From an uncultured Planctomycetales bacterium (GTDB lineage: Bacteria > Planctomycetota > Planctomycetia > Isosphaerales > Isosphaeraceae), in assembly GCA_903926465.1 (NCBI GenBank), contig CAIYJE010000188.1, forward strand, positions 1 through 64,000: a DNA stretch of 64,000 bases, in the 5' to 3' direction. Shown piece by piece: positions 1 to 10,759 of the stretch. Below the pieces are notes generated by a model that was given only the letters and a program-made list of their open reading frames with translations, ran no database searches and was not told the origin of the DNA. Position 1 is the stretch's first letter. The number at the start of each line of letters is the position of its first letter. A program made the position numbers and the translations under genes.

Positions 1-58
1 CCGTTTGTAACTCAGCGCGTTCTTCATCCGACAATCGCACGATATACTTCTTCTGCAT
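1..58 (-). CDS. IS630-like transposase, N-terminal fragment (runs off the window)
   Basis: Only the first 19 codons lie in the window. They read MQKKYIVRLSDEERAELQT, which resembles the start of the helix-turn-helix region of IS630-family transposases (a lysine-rich start followed by a 'V-L-EER' motif). A near-perfect ribosome binding site, AAGGAGGT at 64-71, sits 5 bases before the ATG at 58, so the start is firm. The family assignment rests on very few residues and is tentative. Whether the rest of the gene is intact cannot be seen. Confidence 0.5.
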   Translation of the reverse strand, partial: MQKKYIVRLSDEERAELQT

Positions 59-88
59 GGTGCACCTCCTTGTGCAGAGCACCATGCA
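54..88 (-). promoter_or_regulatory. Hairpin covering the transposase start codon
   Basis: A perfect 10-bp inverted repeat (54-63 and 79-88, TGCATGGTGC / GCACCATGCA) encloses a 15-base loop. In the minus-strand mRNA the Shine-Dalgarno (64-71) falls in the loop and the ATG (56-58) falls in the stem. Such a fold could limit initiation, a common strategy for keeping transposase levels low. The repeat is seen directly; the regulatory role is inferred. Confidence 0.45.
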
Positions 89-580
89 CCAGCGACAAAA
101 AAAACACAACCCCAAACCCTAGCGGTGACTAAGCACTAGTGACAGATTCATTTTCACAAGATGTCTATTTTTGAATGATGCGACGTGCGGCCCTTCACCG
201 CGGGTTTAACTCCAGCCTTACGCGTACAACGACCGCGACGAACGTAAACACCAACCCCTGGGCCTGACAACGCGAGACCGTACCGACGCTCGGCATATCA
301 GCCGTGTGTAACTTGCGTTTCAACCAGGTAAGATTCAAAGCGCGAGACAGCTCGACAAGCAACCCCGTAACAAGGCACACCGATTACTTGTTTGATACCT
401 GTTGCTCAATAACGCAACTTATACTGGCCAGGTCACATTCACCCCAACCGAGCCCTTGGCGTTCACATAATCTTCATCGAATCTTTCCCAAACCTACACT
501 CGGCGATTGAGACAACTCGCTACGATAAACCCGCACTCAAACGGCAGGTATGACCGCCGGATGATCAGTGCATCGACCCC
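89..580. other. Non-coding stretch between transposase and next gene
   Basis: About 490 bases with no convincing gene. The short open frames lack a ribosome binding site and have no protein-like composition. It probably contains the transposase promoter and the outer end of the insertion element, but no terminal inverted repeat could be identified with only one side visible. Confidence 0.4.
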
Positions 581-1696
581 TTGGTTCGTCTGAACCACAC
601 TCACTTTTCACACTGCATTATTACCATGTTTCTATGCCTGGCGGTCTTCGCATGCGTGTTTCAGTTGCCTGAAACGTCATCAGGGTGGGATGTGGCCCCC
701 GTAGGTTCCCCACTCCCGTTTCTTCAGAAAGATCTCCAGGTCGAAACCGTCATCGAGTCGTCCGGTATTGAGCCGCTCGGAAATGGAACACACATCCTGG
801 TCGTCCATGACAAATCACCAGGGTTGCGGGTCTTTGATCGCGAATCTGGCCAAACCGTCGGCAACCCGTTGACATGCCCAGCATTCCCCGAAGGACTGGC
901 GGTTGGGCCCAAATGGGAAGGGTTGGCTCATGATAGTCACGGCGGGTATTACGTGATTGGTTCCCACTCTGGCAAAGATGACAATGAACGAACCCAGCGT
1001 GCGTACCTGTTCCGGTTCCAGGTGGTAGGAGACGGCAGCACCGAGCGTCCTTGGGCCATTCAGGCTGACAGTGTGAGACGATGGCATATCGCCGACAGCC
1101 TGCTGAAGAACCTCACGACCACAGGGCTGGCCACCGATCGAATTGATCGCCGTAAAATCGAGGGACTCGCCGTCCGGGAAACTTATGATCCTGCCGGGAA
1201 AGTTCAAGACAGGTATCTGGCGATCGGTCTCCGCGAACCGGATGAGCTGGTTCGCGTGTTCGAAGTCAATATTTCGTCCCTGCCGGAACCTGAGTCTCAG
1301 CTTGATCTTCGGCCGGCATTCACGTTCGCCGCGGGCCGATCTCCGGATGGCCAAGAGAATATGCAACTGACTTCGCTGGAACGAGTGAACGAGGGCACGA
1401 ATCGCGGCTACTTTGTGGTTACCGCCAGTGAAGATGCCGAGAACGTGTTCCATGGCAACCGGCTCTGGTTTGTGCCTGACCAGCAACTGGCCGACACCAA
1501 GGCTGGAGTCTCTGTGACTCCCGAACTCGTTTGGACCTTTGAAGCATCTCAGAAGGCCGAAGGCTTTGCCATCCTCAACAGCGGCCCCGACCACGCACTC
1601 ACCGCCATCGTCGTCTTTGATAACGATGCGCACAAAACCAGCACTCCCAGCCGGTTCCAGCGATTGACTCTGAAACATCGCACCAGAACTCCATAA
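581..1696 (+). CDS. Secreted beta-propeller-like protein, DUF3616-like (tentative)
   Basis: A 371-residue protein with an N-terminal signal peptide (hydrophobic stretch at about residues 13-28). The body has repeated short motifs, 'WEGLAHD' with 'YYVIGSH' (about residues 112-125) and 'IEGLAVRE' with 'YLAIGLREP' (about 190-215). These match the 'EGLA...Y.G.R' pattern of DUF3616/SdiA-regulated-like propellers and suggest an extracytoplasmic ligand or phosphate-ester binding propeller. The start is uncertain: TTG at 581 gives a better signal-peptide n-region, while ATG at 626 is in frame and would remove 15 residues. Neither has a clear ribosome binding site. The gene appears monocistronic. The function is unknown and the family call is moderate to weak. 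Confidence 0.7.
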   Translation: MVRLNHTHFSHCIITMFLCLAVFACVFQLPETSSGWDVAPVGSPLPFLQKDLQVETVIESSGIEPLGNGTHILVVHDKSPGLRVFDRESGQTVGNPLTCPAFPEGLAVGPKWEGLAHDSHGGYYVIGSHSGKDDNERTQRAYLFRFQVVGDGSTERPWAIQADSVRRWHIADSLLKNLTTTGLATDRIDRRKIEGLAVRETYDPAGKVQDRYLAIGLREPDELVRVFEVNISSLPEPESQLDLRPAFTFAAGRSPDGQENMQLTSLERVNEGTNRGYFVVTASEDAENVFHGNRLWFVPDQQLADTKAGVSVTPELVWTFEASQKAEGFAILNSGPDHALTAIVVFDNDAHKTSTPSRFQRLTLKHRTRTP

Positions 1697-1765
1697 CGCA
1701 CGGTCTCCTGACCCTGCCTGGGCACGTTCCAGATCTGGAGGTCGCAGACTTCCCATGTCTTGCAG

Positions 1766-1782
1766 GCCGCACAACGTGCGGC
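1766..1782 (+). terminator. Short hairpin upstream of the DUF1559 gene
   Basis: GCCGCAC / GTGCGGC form a perfect 7-bp stem with an AAC loop, 70 bases after the preceding stop codon. No U-run follows, so it may be a weak terminator of the upstream gene or a structure in the leader of the DUF1559 gene. Confidence 0.3.
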
Positions 1783-1852
1783 TCGTCCCTACCGCCAGAT
1801 TCTGTTCTCTTCGTTGATCTTCAAGTCCAGTTCCAGAAAGGCTGACTTTTCC

Positions 1853-2986
1853 ATGCGTCACATGCGTTCGATAACCAAACGTCGTGGATTCACCCTGATC
1901 GAACTCCTGGTGGTGATTTCGATCATCGGCGTGCTCGTCTCTCTGCTGTTGCCGGCTGTTCAGTCGGCCCGCGAGGCTGCCCGTCGCGCCCAGTGCACGA
2001 ACAATCTGAAACAGATCGGCCTGGCGTTCCACAATTACGAAAACTCCAATGGTGCGTTTCCACCCACGACCATTTTGATCCCAACACCCAGTGGTGCTCC
2101 TGGAACCTGGGCGTTCCAGTCATCCTGGAGTGCATTTGCGCGGTCGGCACCCTACATGGAACAGGGAAACCTCTACAACTCCATCAACTTCAGCCTGACC
2201 TACAGCGCGCCTCCAAACGTTACCGTTTCCAACACGCCGCTGAGCTTCCTGTACTGCCCCAGCGATCCAGGATCAAAGATTGATGATAGCTCACTGGGTG
2301 GTACCTTCTTCGCCACCACCAGCTACGGTGTTTGCGAAGGTGACTGGTATGTGTTTTCCATCAACTGGGGCACAAGGAACTCGGTCGGCCCCATGAATAA
2401 GTCGCTCTTCGGGCCCAATTACTCGCGCACCGTGGCCATGGTAAGAGATGGCCTGAGCAACACTCTGATGGCCTCCGAGGGGACCATTGGCCACGCCCAG
2501 ATGCGGAGCTGCATCAATACGCCACAAGGGCCGTCAGATTCAACCGCCGGCACCTGGACCCCGGATAACGTTCCGCTACCGGGACCAAACTCGGCTGCGG
2601 CTCTAACACAACTGATTAACAACTGCGGCACGGCGACCGGCAAGATCAAAGCGGGCGGCCCGATTGGGCACACCCGGTGGTGCAACGGCGGCGTGTACTA
2701 CTCAGGTTTCACCACGGCGATGGGCCCCAACTCGAACGTGAAGGCCATGACTCGCGTTTCGAAAACCGGTGGCTCAATGGTACCAATGGATTGGGATTCG
2801 ACCGATGAGAACGATGGCGGCCCCACCTACATGTCACTCTCGGCGAGCAGCAACCACCCCGGTGGGGTGAATACCGTGTTTGCCGACGGCAGCGTTCGAA
2901 GTATCAAAGATTCGGTCAGCCCGGTCACCTGGCGAGCGCTGGGCTCAATCGCCGGCCAAGAGGTGATTTCGGCCAGCGATTTCTGA
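1853..2986 (+). CDS. DUF1559 family pseudopilin-like protein
   Basis: A 377-residue protein with a type IV prepilin leader: basic residues, then [19 protein letters not shown], where cleavage would follow the Gly and Glu is at +5. The sequence '[30 protein letters not shown]' region marks the DUF1559 (SBP_bac_10) family, which is massively expanded in planctomycetes. The C-terminal '[15 protein letters not shown]' motif is the family's typical end. It is expected to be exported and processed like a pseudopilin; its role is unknown. ATG 1853 is chosen because it starts a normal prepilin leader; in-frame codons back to 1760 give no leader. A hairpin (3037-3067) separates it from the lipoprotein gene, its usual partner. 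Confidence 0.92.
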   Translation: MRHMRSITKRRGFTLIELLVVISIIGVLVSLLLPAVQSAREAARRAQCTNNLKQIGLAFHNYENSNGAFPPTTILIPTPSGAPGTWAFQSSWSAFARSAPYMEQGNLYNSINFSLTYSAPPNVTVSNTPLSFLYCPSDPGSKIDDSSLGGTFFATTSYGVCEGDWYVFSINWGTRNSVGPMNKSLFGPNYSRTVAMVRDGLSNTLMASEGTIGHAQMRSCINTPQGPSDSTAGTWTPDNVPLPGPNSAAALTQLINNCGTATGKIKAGGPIGHTRWCNGGVYYSGFTTAMGPNSNVKAMTRVSKTGGSMVPMDWDSTDENDGGPTYMSLSASSNHPGGVNTVFADGSVRSIKDSVSPVTWRALGSIAGQEVISASDF

Positions 2987-3036
2987 CCAACCACCTGTGA
3001 CGATTGTCGCTTGGGGATATTCCTATTCTCAGTTCG

Positions 3037-3067
3037 GACCGTGCCCGGTGATTCACTGGGCACGGTC
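3037..3067 (+). terminator. Intrinsic terminator/attenuator after the DUF1559 gene
   Basis: A perfect 10-bp stem GACCGTGCCC / GGGCACGGTC with an 11-base loop, followed by TCTTGATTT. It lies 50 bases after the DUF1559 stop and only 21 bases before the lipoprotein ATG, so it would act on read-through between the two genes. Confidence 0.7.
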
Positions 3068-3088
3068 TCTTGATTTCAAGAGCATTCC

Positions 3089-3484
3089 ATGATGCGTCGA
3101 ATTTTTGATTGCCGCTGGTGTTTGATTCTGGCGGGTGCGCTGACCAGTGCCGGTTGTGGTCATTCCGTGAGCGTGCCGCCCACCACGTTGCCGGTAACTG
3201 GAAAAGTGATCTACAAAGGCGATCCACTCGCCGGCGGTAAAATCCAGTTTGAGCCACAGGCGGCCGGACGCGAAGCCTTTGGAACGATTCAGCAGGACGG
3301 AACCTTCACGCTCTCGACCTACGGCGAGGGAGACGGCGCGGTTCCAGGTAGCCATCGCGTGCTGGTAACAGGCCTCTCCAAAGGGAGCAAAGCCGTTCCC
3401 AAGAAGTACCAGAATTATGAATCGTCCAAGCTGGAACTTGAGGTCAGCCCCGAGAAGTCCGAATACACGATCGTGCTGGAGTAA
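3089..3484 (+). CDS. Small lipoprotein with carboxypeptidase-regulatory-like fold
   Basis: A 131-residue protein with a signal peptide ending in a lipobox, LTSAGC, with the lipidated Cys at residue 23. The mature part 'LPVTGKVIYKGDPLAGGKIQFEP' (split here by the reader: V-x-G-x-V then a GG-x-I-x-F strand) is the start of the transthyretin/carboxypeptidase-regulatory-like sandwich. This is routinely found directly behind DUF1559 genes in planctomycetes. It is probably membrane-anchored outside the cytoplasmic membrane and functionally linked to the pseudopilin-like neighbour. The exact role is unknown. A tandem ATG ATG at 3089/3092 makes the start uncertain by one codon. Confidence 0.85.
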   Translation: MMRRIFDCRWCLILAGALTSAGCGHSVSVPPTTLPVTGKVIYKGDPLAGGKIQFEPQAAGREAFGTIQQDGTFTLSTYGEGDGAVPGSHRVLVTGLSKGSKAVPKKYQNYESSKLELEVSPEKSEYTIVLE

Positions 3485-3509
3485 CGCCGTCGCTCGGATT
3501 GGCATCTGG

Positions 3510-3530
3510 GCCCTACCGTCTGAGTAGGGC
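3510..3530 (+). terminator. Terminator of the lipoprotein gene
   Basis: GCCCTAC / GTAGGGC form a 7-bp stem 25 bases after the lipoprotein stop, followed by TTGATTC. The U-run is weak. The next gene is convergent, which favours a terminator reading. Confidence 0.5.
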
Positions 3531-3591
3531 TTGATTCAAAACCGACCAGACACCGAGCAGGATCAGGGCTGGATTTCAGGTACCAACGTTC

Positions 3592-5268
3592 TCACAGGTA
3601 CCCCAGATCGGCGAGCCGCTGCTGGATGATCGCCTCGTCTTCCTCGGAGTAGCCGCCAGACTCAGGCGTGTCGGAAGGGATCGGGGGTGCCTCTGCCATC
3701 GGGGCCGCCTCTCCGGCAACTGCCCAGGCAGGATCCAACGCCTCGGTCAGCACTCGTCCATCCATATCGGGAGGGACAGGCAGATCCAGCAACCGCAGCG
3801 ACGTGGGTGCAATGTCGAGTAAGTTGGCGTTCGCACCCAGTTTGCCCCCAGCGCGGAACCCGGGGCCCACTCCAATGAAAACTCCCTCCAGACGATGATC
3901 CCCGGTGGGACCAAACGCGGGTGAGATCACGCGATTGGTGGTAAAATCATAGAGCCCGATGGTGCGATACTTCCAGTCACCCAGAACCACCGTAAGGTCA
4001 GGCGCCTGGTCGGTATGGGGTCCTGAATAAAGGTCCTCTCGTTCATAAACCCGCTCCACCAGCGGCTCGCCAGTCTCCGGATGTTTCAGACTGGTCAGCT
4101 TCTGTTTAATCTCATCCAGTACGGCACGCGCATCCGAAGGCTCCACACAGCCCTGCGGCTGCCGCCCCTTCAGGTTCAGAAAGATCTGCCCGAAGTTCCC
4201 CTGCGCGTAAGCTTTGGTCTTGGACCAATCAATATGCTTACGGGAAAGGAACATGGTGTCCGCCAGCGCATCAATCTTACTGAGCTGTTTCCCCCGGAAC
4301 CGGCTCACACGCCCCTTGGCACCTCCGAACCTGGCCATCAGAGAGTAGAACCAGGACGGGGTCACGCCACGCTCATAAAACCACCGCTTCTGGCGGACAT
4401 AAAACGAATCATCAAGCTGAATAAGCCCCTGCTCCAGTAACCACACATTGAAGTTCACGTACCATTCAATACCACCAAACCCATGGTCGCTCATCATCAA
4501 CAGGTTGGTGTCGGCCGGTAGGTTGGCGGCAATTCTGCCAATGCCATCATCCAGCCGTTTCCAGAAATCAATAAAGCCTTGGCGAGCCGCCGTCAGATCT
4601 CGCCCATGTGCCGCCCGGTGCGAAGGATCCCACGCGTGCCAGAGTTCATGCTGCAAGCGATCTGTGGCCATCAGGTCATACATGAACAGATCCCAGTCGC
4701 AACGCTCCATCAAGAACTCAACCGCTCGCAGGTGATGATCCAGGAACGCCGTCAGGGTACGAACGGCCTCGACCTCACGTCCACCATCATGCACGGTGGT
4801 ATCCCACGGCTGGTAAGACGTTCCCAGATGGGCCTCAAGTTCCGCCAGTAACGCAGGGTCGCTGGCAAAGTCAGGCGCATTGGCCGGGCTCAGGAAGTCG
4901 CCCAGGAAGGCACCCGCGAATGGCCGAGGCGGATAGCTCATCGGGACCGCGCCGGCCACCGAGCGTTTGCCATACTGGCTGGCGATCTCCCAGAGCAGGG
5001 GAGCCTTGATTGAACGCGAGGTGTTGACACGTCCCTGGCCGGGGTTGTGATCAAACTCAAGGAACTCATAGATTCCGTGCTTCCCGGAATTCTTGCCTGT
5101 CATCACCCCGGTCCAGGCAACCGGGCTGAGTGGCGGGAAGATTGAGCTGAGAGTTCCCGAGGTCCCCTCACTCATAAGCCGCGCCAGATTTGGCATATCG
5201 CCAGACTGGGTCAGGGGGCCGAGAACATCCCATGTGGCTCCATCGAGCCCCAAGACGAACACCTTCAT
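3592..5268 (-). CDS. Alkaline phosphatase superfamily phosphodiesterase / nucleotide pyrophosphatase
   Basis: A 558-residue AP-superfamily hydrolase of the type I phosphodiesterase/nucleotide pyrophosphatase group. The N-terminus GLDGATWD holds the first metal-binding Asp, and SPVAWTGVMTGKNSGKHG carries the nucleophile Thr. MMSDHGFGG and GPTGDHRLEGV supply the later metal-binding Asp/His residues. No signal peptide is visible, so it is probably cytoplasmic. It likely cleaves a phosphate mono- or diester, but the substrate cannot be predicted. ATG 5268 is used because the protein fold starts immediately there; a longer frame to 5328 adds only a low-complexity leader. It is probably transcribed alone. 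Confidence 0.9.
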   Translation of the reverse strand: MKVFVLGLDGATWDVLGPLTQSGDMPNLARLMSEGTSGTLSSIFPPLSPVAWTGVMTGKNSGKHGIYEFLEFDHNPGQGRVNTSRSIKAPLLWEIASQYGKRSVAGAVPMSYPPRPFAGAFLGDFLSPANAPDFASDPALLAELEAHLGTSYQPWDTTVHDGGREVEAVRTLTAFLDHHLRAVEFLMERCDWDLFMYDLMATDRLQHELWHAWDPSHRAAHGRDLTAARQGFIDFWKRLDDGIGRIAANLPADTNLLMMSDHGFGGIEWYVNFNVWLLEQGLIQLDDSFYVRQKRWFYERGVTPSWFYSLMARFGGAKGRVSRFRGKQLSKIDALADTMFLSRKHIDWSKTKAYAQGNFGQIFLNLKGRQPQGCVEPSDARAVLDEIKQKLTSLKHPETGEPLVERVYEREDLYSGPHTDQAPDLTVVLGDWKYRTIGLYDFTTNRVISPAFGPTGDHRLEGVFIGVGPGFRAGGKLGANANLLDIAPTSLRLLDLPVPPDMDGRVLTEALDPAWAVAGEAAPMAEAPPIPSDTPESGGYSEEDEAIIQQRLADLGYL

Positions 5269-5468
5269 GCCTCGACCCTTCTCTGGCGTCCCTGAGCCGC
5301 ACCTGCTCAGAAGTTGCGGACTGATCAACCGGAGCCTACAAGCACCATCCCGTGTGTAGACGTGAGGTTAACATAGCAGAACGCCGTGGGCGAGTCGATC
5401 AGCGGCAAAAGGGCCAGCCCCTTGGGGTCAGGCTCAACCCCTGCACCGGGGAACCGCCAGGAGGCCGA

Positions 5469-5486
5469 GACCGACCTGGGTCGGTC
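5469..5486 (-). terminator. Palindrome downstream of the hydrolase gene
   Basis: GACCGACC and GGTCGGTC are a perfect 8-bp inverted repeat with a 2-base centre, 42 bases beyond the stop of the minus-strand hydrolase gene and about 200 bases upstream of the phosphodiesterase start. There is no U-run. It could be a terminator or a protein-binding palindrome. Confidence 0.3.
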
Positions 5487-5527
5487 CCGGGACCAGTATG
5501 GCCGAGCGTGCCGTGCCGGGTTGACAC

Positions 5528-6232
5528 TCAGAGACGAAGTTGAGGCTGGTCAAGCCGCTCCTCAGCCTGGGGATGGACGCCAAAATGGGTCAGAAACCAG
5601 TTGCCGGCAAGCCTGGCCACCTGATCCAGCGCGCCTGGCTCTGGGAACAGGTGCGTGGCATTGGGGATCACAACCAGTTCCCGGGGACCGTGCAGGCGAT
5701 CGAATGAGTCTCGATTAAGTTCGAGAACGAGATCATCGGCCCCCCCCACAATCAGCAGCGTCGGAACCGTGATCCTGGGCAGCAGGTCCCAAACCAGATC
5801 GGGACGTCCACCACGAGAGACCACGGCTCGAACTTGCTGTGGGCGGCGTGCGGCGGCCGCCAGGGCGGCGGCAGCGCCTGTACTGGCACCAAAGTACCCC
5901 AGCGGCAGCCCCTGCAGGTCGTTTTCCCGGGAGAGCCAGTCTCCCGCAGCCTCAAGCCGGTCCACCAGGCGAGGAATTTCAAAAACACAGTCCCGGTTTT
6001 CCGCCTCATCTTCCTCCAGCAAATCCATCAACAGGGTGGCCAGCCCCCGAGATTGCAAGATCTCGGCCACGTGCTGGTTCCTGGGACTGAACCGACCACT
6101 GCCGCTACCATGGGCAAACCCCACCACCCCGCGTGGCTTATCGGGGATCGTCAAATTCCCACGAACGCGTCGATTGCCGCAAACAATTACCACCTCACGC
6201 ACGTCGGTAGAGAGACTCGTCACCGGAGTCAT
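5528..6232 (-). CDS. Alpha/beta hydrolase, dienelactone-hydrolase-like
   Basis: A 234-residue alpha/beta hydrolase. FAHGSGSGRFSPRNQ forms the oxyanion-side loop, YFGASTGAAAAL is the nucleophile elbow (Ser in G-A-S-T-G, about residue 117), and LIVGGADDLVLEL provides the acid. The His is in 'NATHLFPEPGAL'. There is no signal peptide, so it is cytoplasmic. It starts 2 bases after the stop of the phosphoribosyltransferase gene, so the two form an operon. The same two domains are found fused in one protein in several other bacteria (established for PRTase/DLH fusions). The substrate is unknown. Confidence 0.88.
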   Translation of the reverse strand: MTPVTSLSTDVREVVIVCGNRRVRGNLTIPDKPRGVVGFAHGSGSGRFSPRNQHVAEILQSRGLATLLMDLLEEDEAENRDCVFEIPRLVDRLEAAGDWLSRENDLQGLPLGYFGASTGAAAALAAAARRPQQVRAVVSRGGRPDLVWDLLPRITVPTLLIVGGADDLVLELNRDSFDRLHGPRELVVIPNATHLFPEPGALDQVARLAGNWFLTHFGVHPQAEERLDQPQLRL

Positions 6233-6234
6233 GG

Positions 6235-6948
6235 TCAGGCTCCCTTCTGAGCTGTGGACATCGGCGAAGATTCGGAACGGTCATCAGAGGCGGGCGGGGC
6301 GGCTTCCACAGTTTGCGCCCTGAGAAGGGCACAGACCGTGGCGTCTTCAACCTGGCCAAAGTCTTGGTACCAGTAGCCCACGGCATGAAACGGCTCAGGT
6401 GTCTGGAGACAAATGCAGCGATCGGCCAACTGGGCCAGCTCCTCACAAGCCTCGGCAGATCCCACAGGGACGGCAACAATGATCTGTGCCGGATGGCGCT
6501 GCCTCAGCGACTGAACGGCCGCACGCATGGTTGAACCGGTGGCCAACCCATCGTCAATCAAGAGAATGGTTCGTCCAAAGACTTCGAGTGGCGGTCGACC
6601 GCCACGGAACAGCGATTGACGTGCCGCCAGTTCCTGCGCCTTGTGCTCTGCCAACGAACGCACCAGAGCCATTGACAGCCCCAGTGTCCGGATCACCGCC
6701 TCATTGCAAACCAAAACGTCACCATCGGCTACCGCTCCCATGGCCAGCTCTTCCTGGCCAGGTACACCCACCTTACGAACCACCAAGACATCAAGGGGCA
6801 ATCCCAACAACCGGGACACTTCGAACGCCACGGGAACACCGCCTCGGGGAAGACCCAGCACCAAAGTCTCGGGGCAGTGTGCAAACTCACCAAGTGCCGC
6901 AGCAAGCTGTTGACCCGCATCAAAGCGGTCGCGGTACGCCCCCACCAA
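6235..6948 (-). CDS. Type I phosphoribosyltransferase
   Basis: A 237-residue phosphoribosyltransferase-fold protein. VLGLPRGGVPVAFEVSRLL is the N-terminal flexible-loop region, and TILLIDDGLATGSTM is the PRPP-binding motif with two acidic residues. It is of the ComF/'putative PRTase' kind that accompanies dienelactone-hydrolase-like proteins, and the nucleobase substrate is unknown. The start is set by the ribosome binding site GGAGG at 6955-6959, which lies 6 bases before TTG 6948 and 9 bases before GTG 6945. A GTG at 6987 would be upstream of this site and is less likely. It is the first gene of the two-gene operon. Confidence 0.85.
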   Translation of the reverse strand: MVGAYRDRFDAGQQLAAALGEFAHCPETLVLGLPRGGVPVAFEVSRLLGLPLDVLVVRKVGVPGQEELAMGAVADGDVLVCNEAVIRTLGLSMALVRSLAEHKAQELAARQSLFRGGRPPLEVFGRTILLIDDGLATGSTMRAAVQSLRQRHPAQIIVAVPVGSAEACEELAQLADRCICLQTPEPFHAVGYWYQDFGQVEDATVCALLRAQTVEAAPPASDDRSESSPMSTAQKGA

Positions 6949-7850
6949 AGTACACCTCCGTTTCAGCCGGGACAGCCCAAGGAACACGCCTTAGAATCGC
7001 GTCCAATGGCCGCGGCAGGACTACCCCCAACGATAAATCGGGGATCTCCAAGACGGAACGCAAGCATCAAGCGCTCGGCAACAGTCCTGGATTCACCAAT
7101 TTTTAGCCGACCGAAATCTAAGCTTGCACATCCGGGGCCGAGTCAAAGCTCAGGCTGTCATCGGGCATCGCAGACGTAGCTACCAAGGAGACCCCATTCA
7201 TGATGCTTCGGTCGAACGTGACGTCAAGCACAGCCGTAAGACGCGTAAATCTCATGAAAAGATGTCAAGGATGAGCTGAGAGCGTAGGTGTGCACGTGCA
7301 GACCCTGGCGCTAACGCTTCAGGTGCGAGCAGGCATTAGAGAACCCGGTGAAGAGCATTTGGATCAGTAGCGAGAACATTCAATGCATGCAGAGCAAAAC
7401 CGGAACCCAAGGCCACTCACAAACCTGCAGCCATCCACGATTAGAACATTACACTGACATATGATTCATACCTGTTCTCCACTATATTCTACATATGATG
7501 ACTTTAATGAACTACCTCCCAGGGTATCAGATGACGAGGACCCAGAACCATATCACCCACGGCCATACTATCGCGCTCGGAGTGCTCGAATGCTCCAGAT
7601 TCAGTTGCATCACCAAATCTGGACCCCACTGCCAACCCGATCAACCGAGCCGTGACCTCGGGTATCGACCTGATCCAACGAAGAAAGCCAGGGAGAGAGA
7701 CCCTGACAGGTCAGAATGGACGAGCTAACGCGACCACGCCATCTCGACCCAGCGGACCCCGTGCAAGCACACGCACCAGGGCCCGATCTCGTGAGGCGAG
7801 CAATCAGAACCCCTGGGGAAGGAAACAGGAAAGTTTGCCGCCAAACAAAA
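6949..7850. other. Long non-coding region
   Basis: About 900 bases. The first part must hold the promoter of the phosphoribosyltransferase operon. No frame has codon usage, ribosome binding site or protein character to support a gene. The part around 7440-7510 is visibly AT-rich compared with its surroundings. It may be a decayed locus; nothing specific is recognisable apart from the terminator at its right end. Confidence 0.4.
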
Positions 7851-7886
7851 AAAGAGTCTGCTCCCTGACAAGGAAGCAGACTCTTT
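7851..7886 (-). terminator. Intrinsic terminator of the act-cta operon
   Basis: A perfect 12-bp stem AAAGAGTCTGCT / AGCAGACTCTTT with a 12-base loop. Read on the minus strand it is followed by a run of seven T (complement of the A-run at 7847-7853). It lies 50 bases after the ctaF stop and ends the respiratory operon. Confidence 0.9.
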
Positions 7887-7936
7887 GAATCGAGCAGAGG
7901 TCTAGCGAACCAGGAGGTCAATCAGACCTTCCGAGC

Positions 7937-8269
7937 TCACTTCCCATCAATCGATAGCCAACCTCTGGAAATGTAATCCAGCAGCGTGATGCCCAGCATG
8001 AGCGCCAGCCAGAAGAACGCGGAGATGGCAAAGAGCAACTGGAGCTTGCTACCGAACCGAACGTGCATGAAGTACGCAAGGATCAATGCAGCCTTGACCG
8101 TGGCGATAACCATGGCAACCAGGATGCCCCAGCCACCCGTAATGGTATAAGCCGCCACCACGGTGAGCACCAGCAGCACCATCAGGGCCGCAAAAATCAC
8201 AAGATTCATCTGAACCGACATCACATGCGGGTGATGATCGGAAGAATTGTGCGTGGCGTGGGTATTCAT
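7937..8269 (-). CDS. ctaF: Cytochrome c oxidase subunit IV (caa3-type)
   Basis: A 110-residue protein with three predicted membrane helices (about residues 22-44, 48-68 and 76-98) and an N-terminus rich in His. The motif 'AAYFMHVRFG' on the third-helix side (here LILAYFMHVRF) matches the prokaryotic COX4/CyoD-like small subunit IV. It stabilises the oxidase core in the cytoplasmic membrane. Its ATG shares one base with the stop of subunit III (TGATG at 8267-8271), giving translational coupling. It is the last gene of the operon. Confidence 0.9.
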   Translation of the reverse strand: MNTHATHNSSDHHPHVMSVQMNLVIFAALMVLLVLTVVAAYTITGGWGILVAMVIATVKAALILAYFMHVRFGSKLQLLFAISAFFWLALMLGITLLDYISRGWLSIDGK

Positions 8270-9046
8270 CAGTGATGGCCACCACCCCCGGTGATCGGGT
8301 GGATCAGGTACATGAGGGGATAGAGGAAAACCCAGACGATATCCACAAAGTGCCAGTAAAGACCGGTCACTTCCACGAGGTTGGAGTAGCTCTTGCCTGT
8401 CTGGGTACGCTTCTTGACCACATACATCACAATTCCAAACATCACCAGACCAATGATGACGTGGATCCCGTGAAGACCGGTCATGAAGAAGTAGAGAACC
8501 CAGAACAATTTAAACCGCCCGGCAGGAGTGGCGTTATGCGCCATCTCGTCAAGGTTGTGTTCAGGGATCTGGAAGTTCTTGGCAAACGGAATCAAACCTT
8601 CGTGATAATCCGTGGTCCACTCATACCCTTTGATGAGCAAGAACACAGCACCCAGCAAAATGGTGCCGAGCAAGTAGAGATTAACCCGCTTGCCATTGCC
8701 GAGCTGGGACTCACGTACCGCCAGTGCAATGAACAGTGAACTCACCAAGAGCACACCGGTATTGACCGCGCCCAGAATGACGTTCAGGTGCTGGCTCGCC
8801 AGAGTGAACGCCAGCGGAGACGTGGTGCGGTACACCAGGTAGGCGCAAAATAAACCACCAAAGAACAAAACTTCGGTCGCCAGAAACGACCACATACCAA
8901 GGAGGACCGATTCATGCTGCTGAGCAGCATCATCGAACTGGTGGGCCACGTTCGGATCATGACCGTGACCGGAGCCATGGTGCGAACCATGACTGGATTC
9001 GGCCCCGTGCCCGTGGACGATTGTGCCCACGGGCAGGGTGGCAGAC

Positions 9047-9057
<11 letters not shown>
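8269..9057 (-). CDS. ctaE: Cytochrome c oxidase subunit III
   Basis: A 262-residue integral membrane protein. The N-terminal 35 residues are rich in His/Gly/Ser. The COX3 fold follows, with '[20 protein letters not shown]' in the first helix and [16 protein letters not shown] with [17 protein letters not shown] in the last helices, all characteristic of subunit III. ATG 9057 is preferred; it overlaps the end of ctaD by 11 bases. A longer frame to 9087 lies fully inside ctaD. It stabilises the proton-pumping core. Confidence 0.93.

Positions 9058-10755
<1,698 letters not shown>

Positions 10756-10759
<4 letters not shown>

Noticed and set aside
815-2032. A 405-codon open frame on the minus strand
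   Set aside because: It is antisense to the secreted propeller-like gene and the start of the DUF1559 gene, lacks a ribosome binding site and has no family character.
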